Assembly: GCA_001627865.1 (NCBI GenBank) | Contig: LUQO01000017.1 | Location: 1 to 53,133 of the forward strand | Reading direction: 5' to 3' | Length of the DNA: 53,133 bases | From: SAR324 cluster bacterium REDSEA-S27_B3 | GTDB lineage: Bacteria; SAR324; NAC60-12 | Shown here: positions 17,513 through 27,063 of the stretch, piece after piece | Layout of the letters: the number at the start of each line of letters is the position of its first letter | How positions within the stretch are numbered: position 1 is the stretch's first letter | Notes under the pieces: model-generated | What the model was told of the DNA's origin: nothing | The model's database searches: none | What the model saw: only the letters and a program-made list of their open reading frames with translations | Position numbers and translations under genes: made by a program

Positions 17513-18163
17513 CTAATTGTTTGGATAAGCTGTCCCCCAGCCCCAGCTTCCTGCTGCGGAACCTCTTGCTGCAGAACGAGCACGAACCACATTTGCTACT
17601 TCTTCTGCATCTCCGGCCACCAAAGCTTTGGTGGAACAAATCGAAGCACACATGGGAAGTTTACCCTCCGCAATACGATTCGAACCATATAGTTCCTGTT
17701 CAGTGGCTGAGAATGCTTCCTCAGGTCCACCGGCACAGTAAGTACACTTGTCCATCACACCACGTTTTCCAAAGGGAGAACCTTTTGGGAATTGCGGTGC
17801 GCCAAATGGACAGGCATAGAGGCAATACCCGCATCCGATGCAAGTATCCTTGTTGACGTGGACAATACCATCTGCCCTGTGAAACAATGCGTCCACAGGA
17901 CAAACTGACACACATGGTGCATTAGAGCAGTGCATGCATGGAACTGCCACGTTTGTTTCACCCGGTTGTCCTTCATTAACTGTAACCACCCTGATACGGG
18001 CGATCCCCGGAGGAACGTTATTTTCATTTTTACATGCGACTTCACAACCACCGCACTCAATGCAGCGCTTCGTGTCAACATAGAACTTCATCCTTGCCGG
18101 TGCATGTTTCCCTTCTGGTCCAGAGGCTGAACGGGCAGGGATGGTAATATTTGTTGTTGCCAT
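17513..18163 (-). CDS. fdhB: formate dehydrogenase iron-sulfur subunit FdhB
   Basis: Electron-transfer subunit of 216 residues with four [4Fe-4S] cysteine groups in the FdoH/HybA/NrfC pattern: CIECGGCEVAC, CMHCSNAPCVSVC, CIGCGYCLYAC, and a split pair CTYC with MCASIC. There is no signal peptide or C-terminal membrane helix. It should be exported folded with FdhA, which carries the Tat signal, and it relays electrons from the FdhA cluster to the NrfD-type subunit. It starts 15 bases after fdhA. Confidence 0.93.
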   Translation of the reverse strand: MATTNITIPARSASGPEGKHAPARMKFYVDTKRCIECGGCEVACKNENNVPPGIARIRVVTVNEGQPGETNVAVPCMHCSNAPCVSVCPVDALFHRADGIVHVNKDTCIGCGYCLYACPFGAPQFPKGSPFGKRGVMDKCTYCAGGPEEAFSATEQELYGSNRIAEGKLPMCASICSTKALVAGDAEEVANVVRARSAARGSAAGSWGWGTAYPNN

Positions 18164-18178
18164 ATTCCTTCTCCGATA

Positions 18179-20974
18179 TCAGGCCTTCATTATTCTGCAA
18201 AGACCAGTTTTTGTTTCCTGCATCTGAGTGATGCGATCATATCCATAGTTGGTTACTGTATTTGCCGATTCTCCAATTCCATAAGGAACATATCCTTCCG
18301 GATACTTATGTGACAGGTCCTTTCCTGACATAACCCCTCCCCAGTGGAAAGGCAGATAAACCATATCAGGACTAACCCTTCTGGTGACTTTTGCCTTAAC
18401 CTTAATACGGCTTGGCTGTGTGTCAGTATCCTCTGGAGATTCAACCCATATCAAGTCCCCATGCTTGATGCGATTATTGTTGGCAAGCCTTGGATGGATT
18501 TCTGCATACATTTCAGGTTGCAGTTCCACCAGCCACCAGCAATTTCGCTCACTGTTTCCTCCTCCTTCAAACTCAACTTGTCTGCCGGAAGAGAGAATAA
18601 GGGGATATTTTTCAACCCAGTCTTTCTTCTGCAGGCTTTTAAAGAGAGTTGGAACACGATAATGATCCTTCACGTCGTCATATGTGACCCACTCAGTAAT
18701 GAGATCAGGTCTGGGACTATGAAGTGGCTCACGGTGTTTTGGAACCGGATCATCCTTCATGGTCCATACATGGAAGCGGGCGCGGCCGTTTCCATAAGGC
18801 GCAAGCCCTTTGGCAATTGCATCCTCAAAGACCTTTCCTGTCAGATCGGTTTTCCAGTTCTTCATTTCCGCGTAGCCTTCATTGAGAGAACTATCAACCG
18901 GTGCTGAGCCTTTACCCGCCAGCAATGTTCTGCCGTCAGGAGCCTTTGGCCCCCACCTTGCCCGGAAGCCCATACCTCCCTCAGCTACTGGAATGCTTGT
19001 GCGATAGAGAACATGTGACCCCGGATGTTTATCCGTCCAGCATGGCCATGGAAGTCCCCACTGCTCACCATCACATGGACCTCCTTCTGCTATTTTTGTT
19101 TTAAGGTCAAAGGCGTGACCCCATTCCTGCTGTCGTTTCATCCTTTCCACGGTTTGACCAGTCATTCCAATGGTGCGCATACCGAGGTTCCACTCTCGAG
19201 TGATATCCTCCGGCAACTCTTTCCATGCCCCATTTCTACTCTTCTTGAATTCCTTACCAAAACCCAGACGATCCGCAAGGTCAAGAATGATATCGAGATC
19301 CTTCCGTGATTCCCAGACTGGTTTCACCACCTGGTTACGCCACTGGATATCCCTGTTGGAGTTAGTCACTGATCCAGCCTGCTCATATACTGTTGCGGCC
19401 GGAAGGATGTAAACTCCATCCTTACGATCAGGCAGAATAGAAGTAGTTGTTACAAATGGGTCAATATCTACCAGCAACTCCACTTTGTCCAGAGCAGTCT
19501 TGATCCGGTCCATTTGGGATTGACTGTTGCAGGAGTGCCCCCAGTAGAAGGCCGCATGGACATTAACATCCTGTCCAAGCTCCTTTGTATCCATCAGTAC
19601 ACCCTCGTACCAGCGTGCCACTGTGAACCCTTTCTTACCCATTATCTTCTCATCCTTAAATCGTGATTTAATCCAGTTGTGTTCAACACCCCAGACATTT
19701 GACCAATGCTTGTATGCAGTGTTAACACCCAGACCATAGTAACCGGGAAGGGTATTTGATAACACACCAAGATCTGTGGCTCCCTGGACATTATCGTGTC
19801 CACGAAAGATATTACAACCACCTCCAGGCTTACCCATGTTACCCAGTACTAATTGCAGAGCAGCGTATGATCGAGTGTTTGATGTACCATTAGCATGCTG
19901 AGTTCCGCCCATGGCCCATATGAGTGTGCCTGGTCTGTTCTCTGCCATCAGCCGGGCTGAATGCACTATATCTGCAACAGGCACCCCTGTAATGTCAGAA
20001 ACAGTCTCAAGATCATAGCGCTTCAGTTCTTCTTTCAAGTCACTGAATCCATAAGTACGATCATTGATCATGCTTTTGTCTTCCCAGCCATTTTCCAAGA
20101 TAACATTGATAAGGCCATAGATTAAGGCCACATCCGTACCTGAACGAAATTGCACAAATTTATTAGCAAATGCTGCGGTTTGAGTAAATCTTGGGTCAGC
20201 AACAATGATTTGCGCTTTATTCTCCTCTTTCGCTGTTAAAATATGCTGCATAGCAATAGGGTGCGAGGTGCAAACATTTTCTCCAATAATGAAAACACAC
20301 TGACTGTTTCTTATATCGTTCATGGAGTTTGTCATTGCTCCGTAACCCCAGGTATTAGCAATCCCGGCCACAGTGGTGGAGTGGCAAATTCGAGCCTGGT
20401 GGTCAATATTGTTACTCCCCCAGAATGCCGCAAACTTGCGCAGCGCGTATGAAGTTTCGTTATTGTGATGGGCAGAACCCAGAATCATCAATGCATCCGG
20501 TCCATGCTTTTTGCGAATATCCTGCAACTTTGCAGTAATTTCGCTCATTGCCGTGTCCCAGCTGATACGCTTCCATTTTCCGCCGTCCAGCTTCATTGGA
20601 GACTTGAGACGTTTCTCACTGATCACATGCTCTCTGGCCGCAGAGCCCTTTGAACAAAGGCTGCCCTGATTGATAGGATGCTCAAACCATGGTTCAATGC
20701 TGACCCAGGTGTCGTTTTCCACCTCTGCGATGAAACCACAGCCAACAGCACAGTTTCCACAGATGGTCTTAATCTGATTCAGCTTACGAGGATTTCCTCC
20801 CGTATCAGTTGCGGCTTTTGCTTCCTTCACCAGCGATGGCCCCATTGCAGCCAGTCCAACACCCATTCCTGCCGCGGTGATAAAACCTCGGCGACTTACT
20901 CCTGTCTGGAGTCCGTCCATCAAAGCAGGATTTGGGTACTGTCCGCCACTTTCTGTAACTCTGGTCAGTTTCAT
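18179..20974 (-). CDS. fdhA: periplasmic formate dehydrogenase catalytic subunit (Mo/W-bis-MGD)
   Basis: Oxidises formate to CO2 (or the reverse). 931 residues from ATG 20974, chosen because AGGAGGA lies three bases upstream; an ATG at 20989 would add five residues. A twin-arginine signal (SRRGFITAAG, 27-36) ends near EAKA. The proximal [4Fe-4S] cluster is held by Cys72, Cys75, Cys79 and Cys107. The metal ligand is Cys197 in ARICHSTT followed by His198, so this is a cysteine rather than a selenocysteine enzyme. Length and layout match the ~930-950-residue formate dehydrogenases of proteobacteria with a start like MKLTR. The nearby tup genes favour tungsten, but metal identity is not decided by sequence. 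Confidence 0.95.
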   Translation of the reverse strand: MKLTRVTESGGQYPNPALMDGLQTGVSRRGFITAAGMGVGLAAMGPSLVKEAKAATDTGGNPRKLNQIKTICGNCAVGCGFIAEVENDTWVSIEPWFEHPINQGSLCSKGSAAREHVISEKRLKSPMKLDGGKWKRISWDTAMSEITAKLQDIRKKHGPDALMILGSAHHNNETSYALRKFAAFWGSNNIDHQARICHSTTVAGIANTWGYGAMTNSMNDIRNSQCVFIIGENVCTSHPIAMQHILTAKEENKAQIIVADPRFTQTAAFANKFVQFRSGTDVALIYGLINVILENGWEDKSMINDRTYGFSDLKEELKRYDLETVSDITGVPVADIVHSARLMAENRPGTLIWAMGGTQHANGTSNTRSYAALQLVLGNMGKPGGGCNIFRGHDNVQGATDLGVLSNTLPGYYGLGVNTAYKHWSNVWGVEHNWIKSRFKDEKIMGKKGFTVARWYEGVLMDTKELGQDVNVHAAFYWGHSCNSQSQMDRIKTALDKVELLVDIDPFVTTTSILPDRKDGVYILPAATVYEQAGSVTNSNRDIQWRNQVVKPVWESRKDLDIILDLADRLGFGKEFKKSRNGAWKELPEDITREWNLGMRTIGMTGQTVERMKRQQEWGHAFDLKTKIAEGGPCDGEQWGLPWPCWTDKHPGSHVLYRTSIPVAEGGMGFRARWGPKAPDGRTLLAGKGSAPVDSSLNEGYAEMKNWKTDLTGKVFEDAIAKGLAPYGNGRARFHVWTMKDDPVPKHREPLHSPRPDLITEWVTYDDVKDHYRVPTLFKSLQKKDWVEKYPLILSSGRQVEFEGGGNSERNCWWLVELQPEMYAEIHPRLANNNRIKHGDLIWVESPEDTDTQPSRIKVKAKVTRRVSPDMVYLPFHWGGVMSGKDLSHKYPEGYVPYGIGESANTVTNYGYDRITQMQETKTGLCRIMKA

Positions 20975-20977
20975 AAA

Positions 20978-20984
20978 TCCTCCT
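20978..20984 (-). promoter_or_regulatory. Shine-Dalgarno sequence of fdhA
   Basis: AGGAGGA on the minus strand, three bases before ATG 20974. It fixes the fdhA start against the in-frame ATG at 20989, which would overlap the stop of the upstream small gene. Confidence 0.8.
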
Positions 20985-20985
20985 C

Positions 20986-21183
20986 TCATGTATATAGGGT
21001 TTTGTAATATCGCTCAGCTTCCTTGGTCCGTCGATACAAAACAGGACCGGTTGAACCTGAAGCTGTTTTTACTGCTTTCCCGACGGCCGAACCTGCAGTC
21101 ATGATGGTAGCCGATGTGGCTCCCGCAGCTACAAGTGCTCCGCGAAGAAAACTCCTTCTATTCGAACCTTTTTCCTTCTCCAT
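20986..21183 (-). CDS. small twin-arginine protein (formate dehydrogenase region TAT target family)
   Basis: 65 residues with a twin-arginine motif NRRSFLRGA followed by an Ala/Gly-rich hydrophobic stretch, then a short basic, Tyr-rich tail (RRTKEAERYYKTLYT). It matches the small family always found just upstream of fdhA in such clusters, whose function is unclear; it may help target or assemble the enzyme. AGGAGG lies eight bases before the ATG. It is the first gene of the long minus-strand operon, so the promoter should lie in 21184-21338. Confidence 0.88.
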   Translation of the reverse strand: MEKEKGSNRRSFLRGALVAAGATSATIMTAGSAVGKAVKTASGSTGPVLYRRTKEAERYYKTLYT

Positions 21184-21338
21184 ATTTCATCCTCCTAATG
21201 ATTCAGAAAGTGTTCATTAATTAAGGCCTGAAAGGCCCTGTGTAAACTTCCCTCATGCAGTGTGCTGCATAGGGTCGTATGGACTCCTGTCTGATATTAA
21301 ACAAAAAACTGATTTTTCAGATTCAGGAGATTCATTAA

Positions 21339-21587
21339 TCAACTAACACACGCAATGGAATCACAAATTATACTTCCATCATCGTTAGTCGAAGCAACCT
21401 CAAGCTCCACTTGATAACCTTCTTCAAGGTCCTCCAATTCACCGCCCATCAGTCCGACTGTCTCATCTTCTATAATCTCCACATTAGTGCGCAGCGCGAA
21501 ATTAACCGTAATTTCATTGCCGTTACCTTCAACAATCAGCGCTGAACGGTTCTCAAGATCCAGATGGCTTATTCTTCCTTCAATCAT
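21339..21587 (-). CDS. uncharacterised acidic protein
   Basis: 82 residues, not recognised. Very acidic, without signal peptide or membrane segment. Alternating hydrophobic and polar residues (MIEGRISHLDLENRSALIVEG...) suggest an all-beta fold such as a small barrel. Two cysteines lie near the C-terminus (IICDSIACVS). It lies upstream of the formate dehydrogenase operon on the same strand, 155 bases before the Tat-target gene; whether it belongs to that transcript is unknown. Confidence 0.65.
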   Translation of the reverse strand: MIEGRISHLDLENRSALIVEGNGNEITVNFALRTNVEIIEDETVGLMGGELEDLEEGYQVELEVASTNDDGSIICDSIACVS

Positions 21588-21926
21588 GGTTTTTACCCTA
21601 TTAGAATTAAAGACCTAAATCTTCTATTTCAGATACATAAAAAATAATAAATTAGCACCTGCTAAATTTATTATTGGTGTATGCTATCATTAAATTTTAG
21701 ACCTTACTAACAACATATTGAAATCATTCACTAATATTGACTTCAAAATAAAAATCCTACTCCCACTTCAAAAGCCTGTCAAGAAAAAAAAACAATTTTT
21801 TTGACTTATTTTTAAAATATTTAATAATTCGTTTAATATCATTATCTTGGAAGAATTTTTTTTTTGTAACAATTATAAAAACTGAATGTTTCGTAAAAAG
21901 ATATCAATTTTACTTTTCACATTTTG
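21588..21926. other. 339-base AT-rich intergenic region with hairpins
   Basis: No gene seen. It contains an AT-rich hairpin at 21643-21675 (arms of 15 bases around CC, with one bulged base) and an A-run/T-run pair at 21777-21804 (GTCAAG, A-run, then T-run, GAC). The second lies downstream of the minus-strand unknown/phosphoesterase pair and could terminate it. The rest is low-complexity AT. Confidence 0.6.
21643..21675. terminator. AT-rich bulged hairpin
   Basis: Left arm 21643-21657, two-base loop, right arm 21660-21675 with one extra A. It is a near-perfect inverted repeat in an otherwise empty region upstream of the 82-residue gene. It could also be an operator for that gene. Confidence 0.4.
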
Positions 21927-22286
21927 TTATTTCTTGATCACAAAAAATGCATTCGGTCCGCCGCAATAACCTGCTAGTTGGATTTGATGATAAACAAAAA
22001 CAATTGTTTTTCCTACGGACATTTCTGCAAACTCAAAGCGCCATAGTTCCGTTTTTTGCTGAAATTCTCTGCGCAGCACTTCAAATCGATACATTTCTCT
22101 TATTAACACATAGGCCGCAGCAGGGTGCCATTCAGATTCCAATGGACTGCCGTAGATTCCTGTTACCTGATATTCAGTATTTTGATTTACAGCCAGTTTG
22201 CATCGATTTCCCTGTGTGTCTTCAGACTCTTTTCCAACTGCAAAAGAATAATTGAGCATGCATAAAAAAACTAACAATAATCGCAT
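21927..22286 (-). CDS. uncharacterised exported protein
   Basis: 119 residues with an N-terminal signal peptide (MRLLLVFLCMLNYSFAVGK) and two later cysteines (NRCKL, GYCGG) that could form a disulfide. The family is not recognised. It starts three bases after the stop of the metallophosphoesterase gene, so the two are probably co-transcribed. Confidence 0.65.
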   Translation of the reverse strand: MRLLLVFLCMLNYSFAVGKESEDTQGNRCKLAVNQNTEYQVTGIYGSPLESEWHPAAAYVLIREMYRFEVLRREFQQKTELWRFEFAEMSVGKTIVFVYHQIQLAGYCGGPNAFFVIKK

Positions 22287-22289
22287 TTT

Positions 22290-23123
22290 TCAATTGAGCA
22301 AAACCGGAGTCACTTTGACATTGCCGTCATCCAAAACAATCTGATGAAACGATGAGTTTTGTCCGGAATACAATTTAGAACAGGATGCCGCTGAGTTAAC
22401 CAACATCAAATCCGGACCTGAATCTCTTGGAAGACAGTGAAGCCAATTCCTGTGAATGTGTCCATGCAAGTAAAGACTGATTTGCTGATTTTGCAAAATC
22501 CAATTCCGTACCGGAACAAGATTATACAACTCATGAGACCTGTCGAATTTCCAGTCTTCCGGAAATGTTAGCGGGTAGTGATTGGCAATTATGAAGTTAG
22601 TCTTTTCGGGATAACTTTTCAGAAGTGTTTCAGTAGCCTTTATGGTGCTTCCCTTCACTGTTCCTGCCGCAGTAATCCAGTCATTATGATGAGCGCTGTC
22701 CCATCCGACTATGACCCATTCCTGATTGAGGTTGCGCACATGTAATTCATTTGTACCAAAAAACTCACCAAAATATTGAGTGAATAAATCGGTGCCGGAC
22801 GGCTGCCTGACATAGCGGTCGTGGTTACCAGGAATTATCGTTACTCGTTCTGGTTGCGCAAGCAGCGGTTCCAGAATTTCTCGGGCCAGAGAAAATTCTC
22901 TTTCTAGTGAAAGCTGTGTCATGTCGCCACTGATAACAAGATGGTCACAGTTCATATCCTGGATACGATCAACCAGAAGCTTTGCTCTCTGCAGCGGAAA
23001 TTCCCTTGCACGTCGAATGAGTAAATTTGCCGCGCCTAATATTCTTTTTGATTTCCAATCCTGAAGTTTTTGAGGATATGAGTGGAAATGCAAATCAGAA
23101 ATGTGTATGATAGTTGCTCTCAT
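22290..23123 (-). CDS. calcineurin-like metallophosphoesterase
   Basis: Binuclear-metal phosphoesterase of about 277 residues. The ATG at 23123 is chosen because the family's first metal motif follows at once (IIHISDLHFH). The frame stays open 39 codons further upstream, but that extension is not family-like. The other motifs are SGDMTQ, GNHDR, NHYPL and LHGHIHRN. The pattern resembles CpdA-type cyclic-nucleotide phosphodiesterases and related enzymes; the substrate is undetermined. It is divergent from hppA. Confidence 0.88.
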   Translation of the reverse strand: MRATIIHISDLHFHSYPQKLQDWKSKRILGAANLLIRRAREFPLQRAKLLVDRIQDMNCDHLVISGDMTQLSLEREFSLAREILEPLLAQPERVTIIPGNHDRYVRQPSGTDLFTQYFGEFFGTNELHVRNLNQEWVIVGWDSAHHNDWITAAGTVKGSTIKATETLLKSYPEKTNFIIANHYPLTFPEDWKFDRSHELYNLVPVRNWILQNQQISLYLHGHIHRNWLHCLPRDSGPDLMLVNSAASCSKLYSGQNSSFHQIVLDDGNVKVTPVLLN

Positions 23124-23296
23124 AATGTTATTTGTTCCTGCAGCACAAAATAGCAAATCAACAATATAACAGTAAAATCGGTAAGCAGGAAAGAATTTAG
23201 TGCAGAATGCCTCTTTCCTGCCTTGTACGCAAGCGTTCATTTTTCAGGGACGCTGCAAATGTAATTAATATGTAACACCAAAACACAGGAGAATTA

Positions 23297-25417
23297 ATGA
23301 TCGCAGTTATTATAGCTTCAGCGATACTTGGATTGGCCACAGCCCTTTTTTATTGGATCAAAGTTTCATCAATTCCACTTACTCAAGGAATTGAAAATGC
23401 CGAAGAAGCAGAAAAACTCACAAAAATCAACCGTGCAATTGCAGTTGGAGCAATGGCTTTTCTGAAAGCGGAATATAGATACATGGCATATTTTATGGCC
23501 GGATTCGCGATCCTGATAGCTTTTCTGATTGATGATCCTCACACACCTGATGTAAGTGAAGGACTCTATACCGCAATTTCATTTTTGCTTGGATGTGTGA
23601 TATCCATTGCCTCAGGATTTATCGGGATGCGCATTGCCACTATCGGAAATGCCAGAACTACCACAGCGGCAAAAAATTCTATTGCGGATGCCTTCTATGT
23701 GGCTCTCAATTCAGGAGCGGTGATGGGTTTTGGTCTGGTGGGACTGGCAGTCTTAGGTCTGGCAGTTATTTATCTGGCTCTTGACGCACTTCTTCCAGGA
23801 ATCGATACACACATACTTATGGAAGTCATGGCAGGTTTTGGACTGGGAGGTTCCTCGATCGCGCTGTTTGGCCGTGTAAGCGGAGGTATATTTACTAAGG
23901 CAGCAGACGTGGGCGCAGACCTTGTTGGTAAAGTGGAACAGGGCATTCCGGAAGATGATCCCCGTAATCCGGCAGTGATTGCGGACAATGTAGGTGACAA
24001 TGTGGGTGATGTGGCTGGAATGGGGGCTGATCTGTTCGGATCGTGTGCTGAAAGCACTTGTGCGGCACTTGTGATCGGCGCGGTGGCATTTGCTACAAAT
24101 ACAGAAGCCCTTTTGTTCCCGATATTGATTTCAGCAGTTGGGATTCCAATCAGCCTTGTTACCATGTTTACTGCAGGGGTAAAGGAAGAAAAAGACGTCG
24201 CTCCCGCATTGAAAAGACTCCTGATTGTTGCCACCGGTCTGAGCGCACTGGTGATGCTTTTTGTTTCTCTCTGGGCACTGCCAGAATCATTTGAAATAAA
24301 CAATGAAATATACACTAACCTTGATGTCTATTTCTGCTATTTAACAGGTACTGTGGCAGGATTACTGGTAGGATTGCTGACAGAGTATTATACCTCACAT
24401 GATTTCAAACCAGTACGTGAAGTGGCAAAATCATCTGAGACCGGCGCCGCAACCAATATCATATTCGGTCTGGCGTTGGGTTATCACAGCGCAACCGGTT
24501 CGATTTTACTTCTTGCCGTAAGTATCTTCGTGCCTTTCACACTTGCGGGCATGTATGGAGTAGCAATTGCGGCAATCGGAATGTTAAGTACCCTGGTAGT
24601 CGGGCTGACTATTGACGCGTACGGTCCTGTTGCGGACAACGCCGGCGGAATTGCTGAAATGACTGGGATGGGCGAAAGTATTCGCGACAGAACAGACGTA
24701 CTTGATTCTGCTGGAAATACTACCGCCGCAATAGGCAAAGGTTTTGCCATTGGCTCTGCAATACTTACCTCACTTGCACTTTTTTCAGCATTTTTAACCC
24801 GTGCTGATCTTTTGGATCCACAGGCAAATATCATGAACAGTATTAACCTGCTTGATCCGCTTGTGTTGACAGGATTATTCGTAGGGGCAATGTTGCCTTT
24901 CCTCTTCTCCGCGATGACCATGAAGTCTGTAGGCAAAGCAGCTTTTGACATGATTGAAGAAGTGCGACGGCAATTTCGCACAATTCCAGGAATTATGGAG
25001 GGAAAAGCTGAGCCTGATTATGAGAAATGCGTGGAGATTTCCACAACTGCAGCTCTGCGTGAAATGATACCTCCGGGAATATTGATCATGGGCACACCAC
25101 TTTTGGTGGGCTTCCTTTTTGGAGTACCGGCTGTTGCTGGTATATTGGCCGGTTCACTTGTTTCCGGCGGCGTGCTTGCCATTTCTTCCGCAAACTCCGG
25201 TGGAGCCTGGGATAACGCAAAGAAATACATAGAAAAAGGCAACTTCGGAGGTAAAGGTACTGAAACACACAAGGCAGCAGTAGTTGGAGACACAGTAGGT
25301 GACCCATTCAAGGACACATCAGGGCCATCACTGAATATTCTGATAAAGCTTTCAGCTATACTCAGCCTGGTTTTTGTGCCGTTTTTTATTAACTATGGAG
25401 GTTTGCTGACCGGCTGA
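23297..25417 (+). CDS. hppA: membrane-bound ion-translocating pyrophosphatase
   Basis: Pumps H+ or Na+ using pyrophosphate. 706 residues, about sixteen membrane segments. The pyrophosphate/Mg-binding stretch [20 protein letters not shown] followed by [17 protein letters not shown] is intact, as is the C-terminal [16 protein letters not shown]. At the K+-selectivity site the sequence is [10 protein letters not shown], with Ala where K+-independent enzymes have Lys, so this should be the K+-dependent class, which includes the Na+ pumps. AGGAG precedes the ATG. The gene appears to be monocistronic. Confidence 0.96.
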   Translation: MIAVIIASAILGLATALFYWIKVSSIPLTQGIENAEEAEKLTKINRAIAVGAMAFLKAEYRYMAYFMAGFAILIAFLIDDPHTPDVSEGLYTAISFLLGCVISIASGFIGMRIATIGNARTTTAAKNSIADAFYVALNSGAVMGFGLVGLAVLGLAVIYLALDALLPGIDTHILMEVMAGFGLGGSSIALFGRVSGGIFTKAADVGADLVGKVEQGIPEDDPRNPAVIADNVGDNVGDVAGMGADLFGSCAESTCAALVIGAVAFATNTEALLFPILISAVGIPISLVTMFTAGVKEEKDVAPALKRLLIVATGLSALVMLFVSLWALPESFEINNEIYTNLDVYFCYLTGTVAGLLVGLLTEYYTSHDFKPVREVAKSSETGAATNIIFGLALGYHSATGSILLLAVSIFVPFTLAGMYGVAIAAIGMLSTLVVGLTIDAYGPVADNAGGIAEMTGMGESIRDRTDVLDSAGNTTAAIGKGFAIGSAILTSLALFSAFLTRADLLDPQANIMNSINLLDPLVLTGLFVGAMLPFLFSAMTMKSVGKAAFDMIEEVRRQFRTIPGIMEGKAEPDYEKCVEISTTAALREMIPPGILIMGTPLLVGFLFGVPAVAGILAGSLVSGGVLAISSANSGGAWDNAKKYIEKGNFGGKGTETHKAAVVGDTVGDPFKDTSGPSLNILIKLSAILSLVFVPFFINYGGLLTG

Positions 25418-25503
25418 TTAATACCTCGGCTGTGGCTGCCAGTTCATCTAGTTCCACTTCACTGTTTTATTTCCTCTCTCAGCATTGTTCTTAAGAACTG
25501 ACA

Positions 25504-26658
25504 GTGACGGAAACAAAAATTTATTTGGATCATAACGCCACCTCACCATTGCTGCCTGAGGCACAGACCGCAATGAGTGAAGTGGCACAGCAGGCATTCG
25601 GCAATGCTTCAAGCCCGCATTGGGCTGGACGCGAAGCAAAGAATACGCTTGAAGAAGCAAGAGAAAGCCTTGCCAAATCTTTAGGTGCTGAATCCCGGGA
25701 AATCTTCTTTACCAGCGGTGGTTCAGAAAGCAACAACTCTGTACTCAGACAATTATTATTTGCTTCCGGACAGCAGCATCTAATTACTTCAGCAATTGAG
25801 CACCCTTCAGTTCTGGAAACAATCCGCATTCTCGCTGACCTGCCAAACATTCAGTTAACAGAACTTCCTGTTGACTCATCCGGACTGATTGATCCGGATT
25901 CATTGATTAAATCCATCCGTCCGGAAACGTCTTTTATATCTTTGATGACGGCAAACAATGAAACCGGGTGCTTGCAGCCGATTGATGAATTAAGTCAAAT
26001 TGCAAAAGATCATGAAATAGCTTTTCACACTGATCTGGTTCAGGCAGCAGGAAAAATAAAACTTGATTTGAAAACGTCCGGAGTTGATTTTGCGACCGCA
26101 ACTTCGCACAAACTGGGAGGTCCGCGCGGTATAGGGCTGCTCTACGTCAGACAGGGAACAGCATTTCTGCCTCTGATAACCGGCGGGAAACAGGAACGTG
26201 TGCGACGAGCCGGTACCGAAAACGTGACTCTTGCAGTTGGTTTTGCAAAAGCTTTAGAATGGTACCTGGCAAATCAAGCCAGGCTTCAAACACAATATTC
26301 TCATTTACAGGAAACTGTTCTTGGCAAAATCAAATCTGTTAAAGGTATTTTCATTAATACCAAGTTGGATAACAGTTTGCCTCATACTTTGAATTTTGGA
26401 TGTGACGGAATCAGTGCAGAAAGTTTGTTGATTTCTCTTGATTTGGATGGTATAGCAGTTTCAACAGGGTCAGCCTGTTCATCCGGAGCTATGGAAGCGT
26501 CCCATGTACTGTTAGCAATGGGACTCTCCCGTGACAAAGCAAAATCAAGCCTGCGAATCAGCTGGGGCTGGTCAACAACCAAGGCTGAAATTGATCATTT
26601 TCTGGAGCGCCTGACTTATCACATTCAACGTCTGCAACAGAAACAATACAACTTATAA
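25504..26658 (+). CDS. cysteine desulfurase (NifS/IscS family)
   Basis: PLP enzyme that moves sulfur from cysteine to an acceptor; 384 residues, GTG start. The PLP lysine is in TSHKLGGPRG (near residue 200), and the active-site Cys is in STGSACSSGAMEASHVL (near 323), the SSGA loop of the NifS/IscS class. The N-terminus IYLDHNATSPL is standard. No iscU, iscA or nifU is adjacent, so it may serve general Fe-S synthesis or hand sulfur to FdhD; either is inference. Confidence 0.92.
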   Translation: MTETKIYLDHNATSPLLPEAQTAMSEVAQQAFGNASSPHWAGREAKNTLEEARESLAKSLGAESREIFFTSGGSESNNSVLRQLLFASGQQHLITSAIEHPSVLETIRILADLPNIQLTELPVDSSGLIDPDSLIKSIRPETSFISLMTANNETGCLQPIDELSQIAKDHEIAFHTDLVQAAGKIKLDLKTSGVDFATATSHKLGGPRGIGLLYVRQGTAFLPLITGGKQERVRRAGTENVTLAVGFAKALEWYLANQARLQTQYSHLQETVLGKIKSVKGIFINTKLDNSLPHTLNFGCDGISAESLLISLDLDGIAVSTGSACSSGAMEASHVLLAMGLSRDKAKSSLRISWGWSTTKAEIDHFLERLTYHIQRLQQKQYNL

Positions 26659-26669
26659 TTGATCCAAAA

Positions 26670-26918
26670 ATGTTTTGCAGTGAGCAAAATCAGTCGACAA
26701 ACCTATCGCTTTTTTTGCTCTGCATTTTGCTCGGAAGTATTTTGCTGTTTGGCAACAGCGGCTGCGGATCGTCACTAAACCAACGGAACTATCAGGAGTG
26801 TGTTCCTGAACTTGAAGAGGACCGTCAGAAAGTAAGAGTGGGGAATGGATACAGTTATAAAGCACAGTCTTATGAAGAATGCCGTGCACCGGCTAGATAT
26901 CGCCTGGATTCTGATTAA
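26670..26918 (+). CDS. small putative lipoprotein
   Basis: 82 residues. A hydrophobic stretch (LSLFLLCILLGSILLFG) is followed by NSGCGSS, a plausible lipobox with the acylated Cys near residue 32. The mature part is short and polar with two cysteines (QECVPEL, EECRAPARYR). The family is not recognised. A perfect 9-bp hairpin overlaps the stop codon. Confidence 0.6.
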   Translation: MFCSEQNQSTNLSLFLLCILLGSILLFGNSGCGSSLNQRNYQECVPELEEDRQKVRVGNGYSYKAQSYEECRAPARYRLDSD

Positions 26919-26939
26919 GTGAAAAAAAATCTTAATCAG
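26911..26939 (+). terminator. hairpin overlapping the end of the small lipoprotein gene
   Basis: CTGATTAAG at 26911-26919 pairs perfectly with CTTAATCAG at 26931-26939 around an A-rich 11-base loop; the TAA stop lies in the left arm. There is no long T-run after it. Confidence 0.5.
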
Positions 26940-27063
26940 TAAAGTATTTGCCAATTTTTATAACTCTATGATAAAGTTGTCGGTCATTATCAAATTATTT
27001 CAATTATAAGTTATACATACCTATACCTGACAACATAAGTCTTGGATTTTCAAAGGAAATGAC

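Noticed and set aside
18179..20974. Selenocysteine-type formate dehydrogenase
   Set aside because: The metal-ligand position is a normal TGC-type cysteine (Cys197), and no in-frame TGA or SECIS-like context is needed.
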